This document shows, one piece after another, positions 42,101 through 50,214 of a stretch of DNA of 64,000 nt; the first letter of the stretch is position 1; every line of letters starts with the position of its first letter. The notes under the pieces were generated by a model. The model searched no databases. It had not been told where the DNA came from and worked only from the letters and a program-made list of their open reading frames with translations. This stretch comes from Mycteria americana. Lineage: Eukaryota > Chordata > Aves > Ciconiiformes > Ciconiidae. The stretch covers positions 372,001 to 436,000 of the forward strand of contig NC_134379.1 of assembly GCF_035582795.1 (NCBI RefSeq), in the 5' to 3' direction. The position numbers and the translations under genes were made by a program.

Positions 42101-45100
42101 GAGTCTTGATCTGCTTGAGGGGGGGAAGGCTCTAGAGAGGGGTCTGGACAGGCTGGATCGATGGGCCGAGGCCAATTGTACGAGGTTCAACAAGGCCAAG
42201 TGCAAGGTCCTGCACTTGGGCCACAGCAACCCCATGCAACGCTACAGGCTTGGGGAAGAGTGGCTGGAAAGCTGCCCAGCAGAGAAGGACCTGGGGGTAT
42301 TGGTCAATAGCTGCCTGATTATGAGCTAGCAGCGTGCCCAGGTGGCCAAGAAGGCCAATGGCATCCTGGCTTGTATCAGAAATAGCGTGACCAGCAGGAC
42401 TAGGGCAGTGATCGTCCCCCTGTACTCGGTACTGGTGAGGCCACACCTCGAATGCTGTGTTCAGTTTTGTGCCCCTCACTACAAGAGAGACATTGAGGGG
42501 CTGGAGCGTGTCCAGAGAAGGGCAACGGAGCTGGGGAAGGGTCTGGAGCACAAGGCTGATGGGGAGCGGCTGAGGGAACTGGGGTTGTTTAGCCTGGAGA
42601 AAAGGAGGCTCGGGGAGACCTCATCGCTCTCTACAACTACCTGAAAGGAGGGTGTAGAGAGGTGGGGGTCAGTCTCTTCTCCCAGGTAACAAGTGATAGG
42701 ACGAGAGGAAATGGCCTCAAGTTGTGCCAGGGGAGGTTTAGACTGGATATTAGGAAATTTTACTTCACTGAAAGGGTTCTCCAGCATTGGAACAGGCTGC
42801 CCAGGGAAGTGGTTGAGTCTCCATCCCTGGAGGTATTTAAAAGACGTTTGGATGAGGTGCTTATGGACATGGTGTAGTGGTGGTCTTGGTAGTGTGGGGT
42901 TTACGGTTGGACTTGATGATCTTAAAGGTCTTTTCCAACCTATACAATTCTGTGATTCTGTGAAATCTTACAGAAAAGGCTTGCATTTTTGTATTTACAA
43001 CTGACTCCAGCAAATGATCTGCTTGCAGCATATTCAAAAAAAATGGACATGAAGGCTACAGACAAAAAAAAAAAGCCCACATGACTATGGTAAGATAGAC
43101 AGACAGTTCTTCCAATTCTAAGTCCAAACTTAAAGAATTCTACCTCCTTTCTTGTTCCCAGGCAGTTGGCACTTTTACTGTTCTCATAAGCATTTCAGAA
43201 CACTAAAAATAAAAACACAGCCCCTAGAACAATATTTTAAGGAAAATAAAATATCTTATGGCTATTGTATCAGTTGCTTGTATTCAAATTAATTAAATAC
43301 TGGCTTCATAATAGTTCAGTTTACATAGGTTCTTACTTAAAAAAATAATCTTGTAGGTAGGAACTGCAGCAGGAAATGTGAATCAGAACTTTTCTATTAT
43401 ACCAACATGTTTTAAGACATCAGATATCACTAACAAAAGCCATTTGAAGGGCATAGAGCTTAAGTAACTCTTGGAGCTACAACTTTATGTTCTGCCTGGA
43501 CAATTCTGCACCCACCACCAGCTGTGACGCTCAGGTGCTCATCACTAATCCTGATGACTAAAGCATGCATTGCAAAACAATAAACACATAGCTTACAACA
43601 ATGTATAAAATACAATTCTTTCAGTCCTGAAAATGGCAAACGAGTCAGAAACTGTTGCTTTGTTACCACTATGACTGCCAGCCCTCATTCTACCAGGAGC
43701 ACCAATAAAGACAGGAACAGCATCAACAAGAACAGCATCAGGTAGCTTCCGTATTTAGGATGCAACTCTATTTAAGACCACCATTATTTAGGAACTTTAG
43801 AAACATATTTATACATTAGAAAATATGGCCTTTAAAAGAAAAAACACAACACAACAGTAAGATACTCTGCCACTTCATGAACACACAATATAGTTTGCAG
43901 TCTCATATTTCACTATGTCTTTTCTGCCTTAGCAAAAACAAAATGTTTTTTCCTACCTCAACTTGCAACAAAATATCTATGATAATGTCAGAAATGGAAG
44001 AATCCACTTCTAGTTTGGCAGAACAGAGAGACAGTTGTCGAATGAGACTGCCCAGTTCCTTGTAGTGGGTAGGAATCTGCTCCTCCGTTTGATCTGTAAA
44101 CTGATTGGCAAATGCCTGCAAGGCTCGTACAGCTCCTCTGTGTGCTGCCGCCAATCGGGATACTGCTCGAGACTGGAAAAATTAAAAATAAATGCTTTAA
44201 TAGCTATAGTGTCTATGAATACTGATACTATTCAAAGAATTCACAGAGAAATGCTCAGGCTTGGGATAATTCTGGCGGATATGAGGCCATTTGTGAGACA
44301 AAACAAAACAGGCATTTAAGTAATCAACTAAAGGTACTACACAACAGTACTGGTATCAAGTATCATGCTAGCTTCAGATAAAATAGCCTGGTTATAACGC
44401 ATTCTGATGTTTCTACTACCTACGCCAACAGAGTACTGTAGTCACAGGCTTGACCCTAACATGCAACAATTGCACAAACATATAACATTCTCCATCCTCC
44501 AGTTTTTCTTACAGAAGAAAATACAATTCATGGAAAAGCACAAGAGAACAACAGGACAATACTGGCCTAACAGTAGGCATGATCTCAGTACTATCTTTCT
44601 GAAAGATGCTGGGCAGAGAAGAAAATCAGAAAGGGGGCTGATAAGACCGAGTGACATCAACAGAAGTTAAAAAAGTAGTCAAGAGTAGAACACAGTGTTA
44701 TTCAGAAAAGGAAGTGGAATGTAGAAGGAATTAGAAGCCACATAAAAGCTGAAGACCAACAGCCGTTCTCTCCAGTTTACTGTAGACAGATAAGAACTGA
44801 GGAGGGAAGCAGCAAAGGCAGTATCAGACCAAGTGAGACAGACTTCTGTGAGAGTGAGATGAAAGGTGCAAGATACAAAGAAAATCTCCCTTCTGGAGAG
44901 GGCTTAGGTGTACCCTAGACAATCAAACGCAATTAGCTAGAAAACTTTCTGTCAATAAGTTACTCACAGCCTGAAGGATAATTACATCTTACCTTTTTAG
45001 TATGTTTGATTTTATGAGGACTCAGTTTCTCTAAATCATCCTGAATTTCTTTTACCTGTTTATCAGGAAAGGAGAGGGAGAGGAGAAAGTCAGTCAGAAT

Positions 45101-48100
45101 TAGCTCCATGTCTATAAATGAACAATTAATCTTCACTGTAACATCTGAGTGAAAGTCCAATTTTTCCAACAGTGATGCTCATCTCTCTGTCCAACTATGA
45201 GAGAAATTAGTCACACCATTCAGATCTAAACTAGAATGCCATGGAAGTCCAAAGATAACCCGATCAAATTTCTCTTGTTTCAGTTCACTTCTGTCAAATT
45301 CATCACAATAAACTAGCTACTGTACATCCCAATTTAAAAGGCTGGTTCCTACCTGTTGCTGGAGCATGTACAGCATCCGAGCTGACTGTGCAGCTTGTTT
45401 CTGTCTCCTAGAGCACATTTGTCGCTTTTTATCAGGATCTAAAATTTTTCTCTCTCTCCCTAAAAAGCATGAAATACAAAGTTTTATGTCTTAATTTAAC
45501 CTGTGGAAAATCCCTATTAAGCCATGATAACAAACATAATTTAGCAGCAAGCCTCTTTCATGGAGAACAAATACACAATGTTTCATATATTTTGCATGGC
45601 TCCCTTGAGCAGTAATGCAAGCTAGTTATTTTAACTCTACATCATGTTTCTATTTAGAATTTGACTAAACATTCTTATAAAATATGGCTTATTACTTATA
45701 CCTTACAAAATCACATGACCCCTTAGTTTTATGACAAAGTTGCAGGTAAAGCACTCAAAGTTAGGAACGATTAAACCTCTGGCTAGTTATTACAAAAGAA
45801 CCAATGCAGCATATACTGGGGCTGGCTGGGATGGAGTTCGTTTTCTTCACAGTCACCAGTATGGTGCTGTTTGGGATTATGAACAGTGTTCATAAACCAG
45901 TGCTGATAACACTCCAGTGTTTTGGCTATCGCTAAGCAGTACTTGCACAGCACTAAGGCTTTCTGTTTTTTCAATTATGTCCTGCCAGTGCATAGGCTGG
46001 GGGTGTGCAAGAAGCTGGGAGGGGACGCAGCCAGGACAGTTGACCCCAACCGACCAAAGGGATAATCCATGCCATGCACAGCAATAAAAAAACTGAGTTT
46101 TTTTGGGAGAAGATAGCCATTGCTCATAGATTGGCTGGGCATTGGGTCTACTTGTGGAAGGTAGTGAGTGATTGCCTTTGCATCACTTGTTTTGTTTCTT
46201 CTTTCTCCTTCCCTTACTAAACTATCCTTACCTCAACCCCTAAGTTTTCTTGCTTTTAATCCACCATCCCGCCAGGGGGGAAATGAGCACAAGTGTGTGG
46301 CGCTTCGCTGCTGACCAGGGTTAGCCCAAAACAGTGTCAGACAGCACATTAATCATGCTACTGTACAGCCATAAATTAGGCGAGTCAGACTTGTGAAATG
46401 AAATTTTACCAGCTGTTGCCCCCTTTCTCATCATTGATGAGAATGTGGTTAATTATGATACTGTTTTTTGCAGCCTGAATATCTAGTCAATAGGCCTACA
46501 GACACCAATACTGTATCATCCACATTATTAAATAGCCTACCACTAATTTACTATCATTGCAGGTTGAATTGGAATTCACCACAAACACTCAGAGATATTA
46601 AACCCTGCTATTGCTTAAACTGGCTAGCCATTCTAGCTTTTGTCTAGTTTTGAAAAAGTTAGATAGTTCTCAAAAATCCAGAACTAAATACAGATTCTAA
46701 TCCAAGCCAACAAACAGAAAGAAAAACAAATCAACAAACTACTGTACATTTATATAACATAATTATTGTTCAGCCTTACACCTTTTTTAGTCAGTTCTTC
46801 AATTTTTTGGACATAGCTCCTCAATTCCTTTTGTAGCCGTCGGACTTCCTGCATATTTTCATCTTCTTTTTTGTTTACATTTGGCCTGGGGTCCGGTCCT
46901 GTGTCATGGGTGGGTGGAGAGTCCAAAACAGCTGGTACTAGTCTTCCCTCATTTGGTGTGTAGAGATAAATTTTAGCGCCAGATGTCGTAGTCTCCACTT
47001 TGGAAGGCTGACCAAGTTTCTGCTGATATTTCAAGCGAGTTTGAGACATCAGTGCATTTTTATTTTCTGGACTTTCAAATACTTCAGTCTTCTGCTGTTG
47101 TGACTTCTGGGCCGACAATGGTTTGTTGACAGCCTCTCCAAACACTTGCTGTTTCACTTGCTCTTCAAGATGTCTTCGTTTTATGTCCCTTTTGGCTAGC
47201 TGAATAGCCAATTTTAGTCTCTCTTCAGATACCACTGAAAACATGCCAGAGCTTCTTATGCTGGGGTCCTCACTTCCAGCTAGATTTCTCTGATCATTGG
47301 ATGCCTTCAGTTTTTCTATTATAATTGGATGGGGGTTAGAGAATCTGAGTGCCAAGTTCTCTGGAACTGCAGGAACATTTCTATTAAACTGGAGCTGTTC
47401 CAAAGGGTAAAAAAAACCTGATGTTACACAGAACACTTTACACAGGTGATGTACCTCTAGTGTATAATAGTAAGGAAGATGGATCTTCTTTCAGATTAGA
47501 ATGCATTCTGTCATGATGGTACTTCTTCAATGCATGCAATGCATTCTGTCCACTCAGACAAATGCCAGTATTCAAAATTATTTTGATTTAAGCATTTAGA
47601 TCATCAGATAAGTGCCTAAATCAAGAATAAATAAAATAAAATAAAAAAATAAATAAAGTATCGTGCCTAAATAACATTAGGCACTTATCTGCAACTTAGG
47701 GTGGTAACCTTAGGGAGGGTACACACACTGAAAAATCTGCTCCAAAGTGACTGAGCAATGGACAATGAATGCCCTTATAAAGATTTTTTTAAGAGTTCTG
47801 ACAATGAAATTAATGAGTTATAACAACAATTAACATTAGTAATCTAAATGGGTATGATTATATCATACCGATTTAGTACGGCATTACTAAATTTACAAAG
47901 GTAACAGAAGGAGAAATGATGAGGAGATGCATGACGAAGGAGAAATGGAAAGATGAAACATGGCACCAGAATAAAATTTCTAGGTTCTGTTTCCATGTAG
48001 TAAAGTAAGAGGTTAAGATAGTGTATTGGTTTTGGCTGGGATAGAGTTAAATTTCCTCACAGTAGCTTGTATGGGGCTATGTTTTGGATTTGTGCTGAAA

Positions 48101-48889
48101 ACGGTTGATAACCCAGGGATGTTTTCGTTCCTGCTGAGCAGTGCTTACAGAGTCATGGCCTTTTCTGCTGCTCACCCCACCCCACCAGCGAGTGGGCTGG
48201 GGGGCACGAGAAGCTGGGAGGGGACACAGCTGGGACAGCTGACCCCAACTGGCCAAAGGGACATCCTACACCATATGGCATCACACTCAGCAATAAAAGC
48301 TGTGGGGAAGAAGGAGGAAGGGGAGGATGTTCGGAGTTACGGCGTTTGTCTTCCCAAGTCACTGTTAAACGTGATGAAGCTGCGGAAATGGCTAAACACC
48401 TGCCTGCTGATGGGACGTAGTGAATGAATTTCTTATTTTGCTTTGCTTGTGCGCGCTGCTTTTGCTTTACCTATTACACTGTCTTTATCTCAACCCATGA
48501 GTTGTCACGCTTGTCACACTGTCTCCCCCCACTGGGGGAGAGTGAGTGAACGGCTGTGTGCTTAGCTGCCTACTGGGATTAAACCACAACAGACAGGTAA
48601 ATAATATTTACAGATGTAGTTTCTGATCTATACCCTTACAAAAGGACAGTGTCAAGATTATGTACAACAGCATCATGAAAGCAAGTATGAAGATTTGACA
48701 CTCACTAGTGGGCTGTCTCAGGAAGTGGGTCATAATCATGTTTTTGTAATGATCACAATTGAAAACCAATTCAGCATCGCTGCAGAAGTCAAATAATACC
48801 TGTGTTTGTAAAGCCTTTGCTTCATTCCTGTATAGCTGGGTAGTGAATGCAAATGTACCATCAGACATAGCTGGCTTGCTTGGTCCCAT
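27037..48889 (-). CDS. KIAA0753: KIAA0753 (moonraker / OFIP), complete CDS over 15 coding exons
   Basis: Centriolar-satellite protein that binds OFD1 and CEP20/FOR20 and is needed for centriole duplication and ciliogenesis; human mutations cause OFD15 and Joubert-type ciliopathies. Coding exons on the minus strand, in order: 48800-48889, 46782-47394, 45353-45459, 44993-45055, 43957-44172, 38753-38963, 37148-37347, 35818-35987, 34886-34975, 34632-34719, 33107-33280, 31914-31995, 29856-29976, 29460-29684, 27037-27154. Every junction is GT-AG and phase-compatible. The sum is 2568 nt, 855 residues plus stop. It starts MGPSKPA, like human MGPGQPA, and ends [11 protein letters not shown], as in human. 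Human is about 967 residues; much of the difference lies in the middle. A 5' noncoding exon lies at the promoter near 49.9-50.0 kb. Confidence 0.95.
29460..29684 (-). CDS. KIAA0753: KIAA0753 exon 15
   Basis: 225 nt, residues 742-816. Contains [20 protein letters not shown], then [16 protein letters not shown], the latter almost identical to human. Acceptor atttccag, donor GAGAG|gtatat. Confidence 0.95.
29856..29976 (-). CDS. KIAA0753: KIAA0753 exon 14
   Basis: 121 nt, residues 702-741 plus two bases: ISAISEKP-like [16 protein letters not shown], matching human EKPLSPHPIRIT. Acceptor cattctag, donor GGCAA|gtaag. Confidence 0.93.
31914..31995 (-). CDS. KIAA0753: KIAA0753 exon 13
   Basis: 82 nt, residues 675-701 plus one base: [20 protein letters not shown] and WAQED, matching human [21 protein letters not shown]. 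Acceptor aaaaacag, donor AAATGA|gtaag. Confidence 0.94.
33107..33280 (-). CDS. KIAA0753: KIAA0753 exon 12
   Basis: 174-nt symmetric exon, residues 617-674. [13 protein letters not shown] and [12 protein letters not shown] match human. The acceptor may be tag|CAG or, three bases further in, cag|GTT. Confidence 0.93.
34632..34719 (-). CDS. KIAA0753: KIAA0753 exon 11
   Basis: 88 nt, residues 587-616: [21 protein letters not shown], corresponding to human LADKVEEAVLDRLKPLL. Acceptor ttgtgtag, donor ACACAG|gtagta. Confidence 0.93.
34886..34975 (-). CDS. KIAA0753: KIAA0753 exon 10
   Basis: 90-nt exon, residues 557-586 plus two bases. [15 protein letters not shown] matches human LAWLDAETSKRLKEL. 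Human has two tandem WLDAETS-type segments and only one is seen here. Acceptor tttgaag, donor TTAAG|gtaatg. Both splice phases fit the neighbours. Confidence 0.9.
35327..35408. repeat. two abutting perfect inverted repeats
   Basis: First palindrome: 19-bp perfect arms at 35327-35345 and 35350-35368 around a TTTT loop. Second: 16-bp perfect arms at 35365-35380 and 35393-35408 around a 12-nt spacer. They share four bases. Both would fold as hairpins in the KIAA0753 pre-mRNA (intron between exons 9 and 10). Confidence 0.95.
35818..35987 (-). CDS. KIAA0753: KIAA0753 exon 9
   Basis: 170 nt, residues 501-556 plus two bases. Contains the conserved [12 protein letters not shown] motif and [15 protein letters not shown]. 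Acceptor ttttaag, donor AAGCG|gtatgt. An open frame runs past the donor into the intron, but the conserved motif and phase end at 35818. Confidence 0.93.
37148..37347 (-). CDS. KIAA0753: KIAA0753 exon 8
   Basis: 200 nt, residues 434-500, hydrophilic ([32 protein letters not shown]). Acceptor atatttcag, donor TCACAG|gtatgg. Low conservation with human; placed by phase and position. Confidence 0.85.
37857..37900. repeat. perfect 22-bp tandem duplication
   Basis: The unit ACTTAATATTCTAGTAAAAA plus CC occurs twice head to tail with no mismatch, in a KIAA0753 intron. A recent local duplication. Confidence 0.95.
38753..38963 (-). CDS. KIAA0753: KIAA0753 exon 7
   Basis: 211 nt, residues 364-433 plus one base. 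[18 protein letters not shown] corresponds to human ESLLEKKLSPKKVKKC, followed by a Ser/Thr/Pro/Lys-rich, probably disordered region. Acceptor tggtgcag, donor ACTG|gtttgt. Confidence 0.93.
39171..39844 (+). pseudogene. CR1 ORF1 remnant (esterase-like domain)
   Basis: Two open segments in different frames (39171-39443 and 39512-39844). The first contains [14 protein letters not shown], the GDSL-type Ser block of the CR1 ORF1 esterase domain. The second contains [17 protein letters not shown] and [20 protein letters not shown], the distal block with the Asp-x-x-His catalytic pair (DGIH). The N-terminal part of ORF1 is absent. The product normally binds RNA and aids retrotransposition; here it is broken. 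Confidence 0.85.
39901..42644 (+). pseudogene. CR1 ORF2 (APE endonuclease + reverse transcriptase), broken
   Basis: The first open segment (39901-40500) holds the start of the apurinic-type endonuclease: [20 protein letters not shown], with [17 protein letters not shown] frameshift near 40415 moves to a 40365-42329 frame with [13 protein letters not shown] and the catalytic [10 protein letters not shown]. The reverse transcriptase follows: [43 protein letters not shown], and FADDTK at 42075-42092. A TAG at 42327 precedes the remaining C-terminal frame (42342-42644; [29 protein letters not shown]). Both catalytic cores are otherwise well preserved, as expected of a recent insertion. Confidence 0.92.
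43957..44172 (-). CDS. KIAA0753: KIAA0753 exon 6
   Basis: 216-nt symmetric exon, residues 292-363. Contains [37 protein letters not shown] and [10 protein letters not shown], the best-conserved part of the protein. The next intron (38964-43956) carries the large CR1 insertion. Confidence 0.95.
44993..45055 (-). CDS. KIAA0753: KIAA0753 exon 5
   Basis: 63-nt symmetric exon (phase 0 both ends), residues 271-291, [21 protein letters not shown], nearly identical to human. Flanked by ag| and |gtaag. Confidence 0.95.
45353..45459 (-). CDS. KIAA0753: KIAA0753 exon 4
   Basis: Residues 235-270, basic ([32 protein letters not shown]), a probable helical segment conserved with human. Acceptor ctttttag, donor CAACAG|gtagga. 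Confidence 0.93.
45812..46335 (+). mobile_element. solo LTR, avian endogenous retrovirus
   Basis: Same family as the LTRs at 18.07 and 48.02 kb, with GGCTGGGATGGAGTT near the start, a shared AAGCTGGGAGGGGAC block, an AATAAA/TATA-like box, and a CCAAAACA end. No internal region. It lies in the KIAA0753 intron between exons 3 and 4, antisense to the gene. Clearly diverged from its relatives, so it is an old fossil. End positions are approximate, and I could not define a convincing flanking duplication. Confidence 0.75.
46782..47394 (-). CDS. KIAA0753: KIAA0753 exon 3 (largest coding exon)
   Basis: 613 nt encoding residues 31-234 plus one base. Contains [28 protein letters not shown] and SPPTHDTG, and ends in a coiled-coil-like [22 protein letters not shown]. 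Acceptor ttggaacag, donor AAAAAAG|gtgtaa. The exon is bracketed by two solo LTRs in the adjacent introns. Confidence 0.95.
47605..47691. repeat. 14-bp inverted repeat around an AT-rich core
   Basis: CAGATAAGTGCCTA at 47605-47618 is matched by its exact reverse complement at 47678-47691. An (AAATA)n-like run lies between, and a partial third copy (GTGCCTAAAT) occurs near 47663. Possibly a relic of a small inverted-repeat element; not assigned. Confidence 0.75.
48022..48591 (+). mobile_element. solo LTR, avian endogenous retrovirus
   Basis: 570-bp element starting TGTATTGGTTTTGGCTGGGA and ending TTAAACCACAACA, flanked by an imperfect 5-bp repeat. It has an AGCAATAAAAGC box where the 18.07-kb copy has a TATA sequence. 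No internal region. It sits in the KIAA0753 intron between exons 2 and 3, antisense to the gene and in the same orientation as the 45.8-kb LTR. Probably ERVL-like (class III); old. Confidence 0.82.
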
Positions 48890-48904
48890 CACATTGGCTT
48901 GATG
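48800..48904 (-). CDS. KIAA0753: KIAA0753 exon 2, start codon exon
   Basis: Acceptor attttcag at the high end, 15 nt of 5' UTR, then ATG at 48889-48887, residues 1-30, ending ACACAG|gtatta. ALQTQ then LQFNRNVP across the junction matches human KIAA0753. An upstream ATG overlaps the true start (see the separate entry). Confidence 0.92.
48889..48894 (-). promoter_or_regulatory. KIAA0753: minimal start-stop uORF overlapping the KIAA0753 start
   Basis: The sequence before the start codon reads CCAATGTGATGGGA on the minus strand. An ATG at 48894-48892 is followed at once by TGA (48891-48889), and the last A of that stop is the first base of the true ATG. The segment lies downstream of the exon 2 acceptor, so it is in the mature 5' leader. 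Such start-stop elements are known to stall or recycle ribosomes; the effect here is inferred. Confidence 0.75.
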
Positions 48905-49804
48905 CTGAAAATCCTGTTATTTGTCCTTTGCTTACAATTACAACTATGAACATAAGAAGAAACATACATTATTTCTGCCTCTCAAAAGCAATCCCAGGTC
49001 TGATGTGAATAACAGATAGAGAATGAACCTGAGGAGGCATGTAGAAATGAAAAACATATCATGTGTACTCCTACAGGTAGTATACAAAATGGAAAGTACA
49101 ATCCCGCCATTTAAGACAAAATGTACAATTTATATCCTTCTTTTACACACACCCACGGAGAGCACCACTACAGACTGTGAGGCTCACATTATGAACCATA
49201 AGAAGTCTGCCACATAAATTTATAGCTATCACTCACCTATAAAAGGGAAATAGTAAACTGCAATGAGAAGAAAAGAAAGCAGACTAGCAAGATAGCCTAA
49301 GGCAATGTTCAAGGGTCTGTACAAAAAATGTTGGTGTCAAAGGAAAACAGACCAAGGGCATGCTCACACCTAAACTTCTTCGCAGAGAAGGATTCAAAAT
49401 AAAAACAATGTGTGGAGACGGCCCGAAACTTATGTCTCCTTCATCTGTCTCCGAGAATTAAAAAATGAGCTGGATCCAACGCGTAACGCTGTTAAAACTT
49501 TCTGTCGCGACTGAATTACAGACTTTGTCTCTGCTCCTTAGCTCAGCTGCACGTACCGCTCTGCTGGCCTCACACAACCCGGCGGCCGGACGCCTGTTTG
49601 GCCGCGCCTGCCTGCAGGTTTTGGTCACGACGCGCCCCTGGCGAGGGGGACTCCCCTGCGGTGCCACCGCCCTCCGGCCGTCCCCAAGGCACAGCCCAGC
49701 CGCCAACCTATCTCGCGCCCCAGCCCTGTCGGCGACGGCCCGCTGCGGCCGCTCCCGCCCCGCGGCCCGCTCCCCGCCTCGCCCTCAAGGCATCCCGCAC
49801 GGGC

Positions 49805-49842
49805 GGGCGAGACCGGCACCAGCGGGCGAGACCGGCACCAGC
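49805..49842. repeat. perfect 19-bp tandem duplication in the CpG island
   Basis: GGGCGAGACCGGCACCAGC occurs twice head to tail without mismatch, next to the KIAA0753 first donor site. Confidence 0.95.
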
Positions 49843-49914
49843 GCGCCGTCCCGCCCGCTGCCGCTGAGGAAAGGCGGGCGGGCAGCCCGGGCCCGGGCGA
49901 GGGCCGGGACCTAC

Positions 49915-50030
49915 CGGGACGCCGTTCAAACCCGCTCCTGGCAACCGCCGCCGCAGAGGCCGCCGGGAAGCGGCGAGGCGGCCGGAGCGGCGCGGAACTA
50001 CGGTGCCCGACGCGGGCCAGGGGCGGAGCC
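49915..50030 (-). other. KIAA0753: probable KIAA0753 noncoding exon 1
   Basis: A strong donor (gtaggt) at 49914-49909 on the minus strand lies inside the CpG island, and the next exon (48904) opens with an acceptor and a short 5' leader. The segment from the promoter to this donor is the natural first exon. The start site is not visible, so the upper boundary is a guess. Confidence 0.5.
49997..50009. promoter_or_regulatory. ACTAYRNNNCCCR (ZNF143/THAP11-type) promoter element
   Basis: ACTACGGTGCCCG fits the consensus exactly. This motif is enriched in housekeeping and bidirectional promoters and is bound by ZNF143/THAP11 complexes. It lies between the two divergent genes. Confidence 0.55.
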
Positions 50031-50072
50031 CGTCACTTCCCGCCGCCGCCACGAGCTCCTCCCGCAGGCGCC

Positions 50073-50214
50073 ATGGGCTGGGAGGAGAAGCAGGTCCGCG
50101 GGTACCCCGAGTTCGTGCAGACGGCGCAGCGCTACCACGGCCGGCCCATCTTCGCGCTCTTCTGCGGCGACAAGGATGCCGAGGGCAGGAGCTGGTGCCC
50201 GGACTGCGTGACGG
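50073..50214 (+). CDS. TXNDC17: TXNDC17 exon 1
   Basis: ATG in a GCCATGG Kozak context; residues 1-47 including the redox motif WCPDC. Donor ACGG|gtgagg. Confidence 0.95.

Larger units (their letters stand above)
39155..42963 (+). mobile_element. CR1 LINE, nearly full-length (3.8 kb), antisense in KIAA0753 intron
   Basis: It carries the distal part of ORF1, ORF2 with endonuclease and reverse transcriptase, the 3' UTR, and a terminus ending ATTCTGTGATTCTGTG. It is 5'-truncated within ORF1. It lies in the KIAA0753 intron between exons 6 and 7 and opposes the gene. It is almost identical to the copy at 21.1-22.9 kb over the shared 1.8 kb, so it is young. ORF2 has one frameshift near 40415 and one in-frame TAG at 42327-42329; ORF1 has a frame change between 39443 and 39512. 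Confidence 0.95.

Noticed and set aside
45812-48591. The two LTRs as ends of one provirus
   Set aside because: The sequence between them is a conserved KIAA0753 exon and unique intron, with no retroviral genes, and the two LTRs differ substantially.
49465-50211. 248-codon plus-strand frame overlapping the TXNDC17 promoter
   Set aside because: GC-island artefact in a different frame from the real TXNDC17 exon 1, with no conserved sequence.
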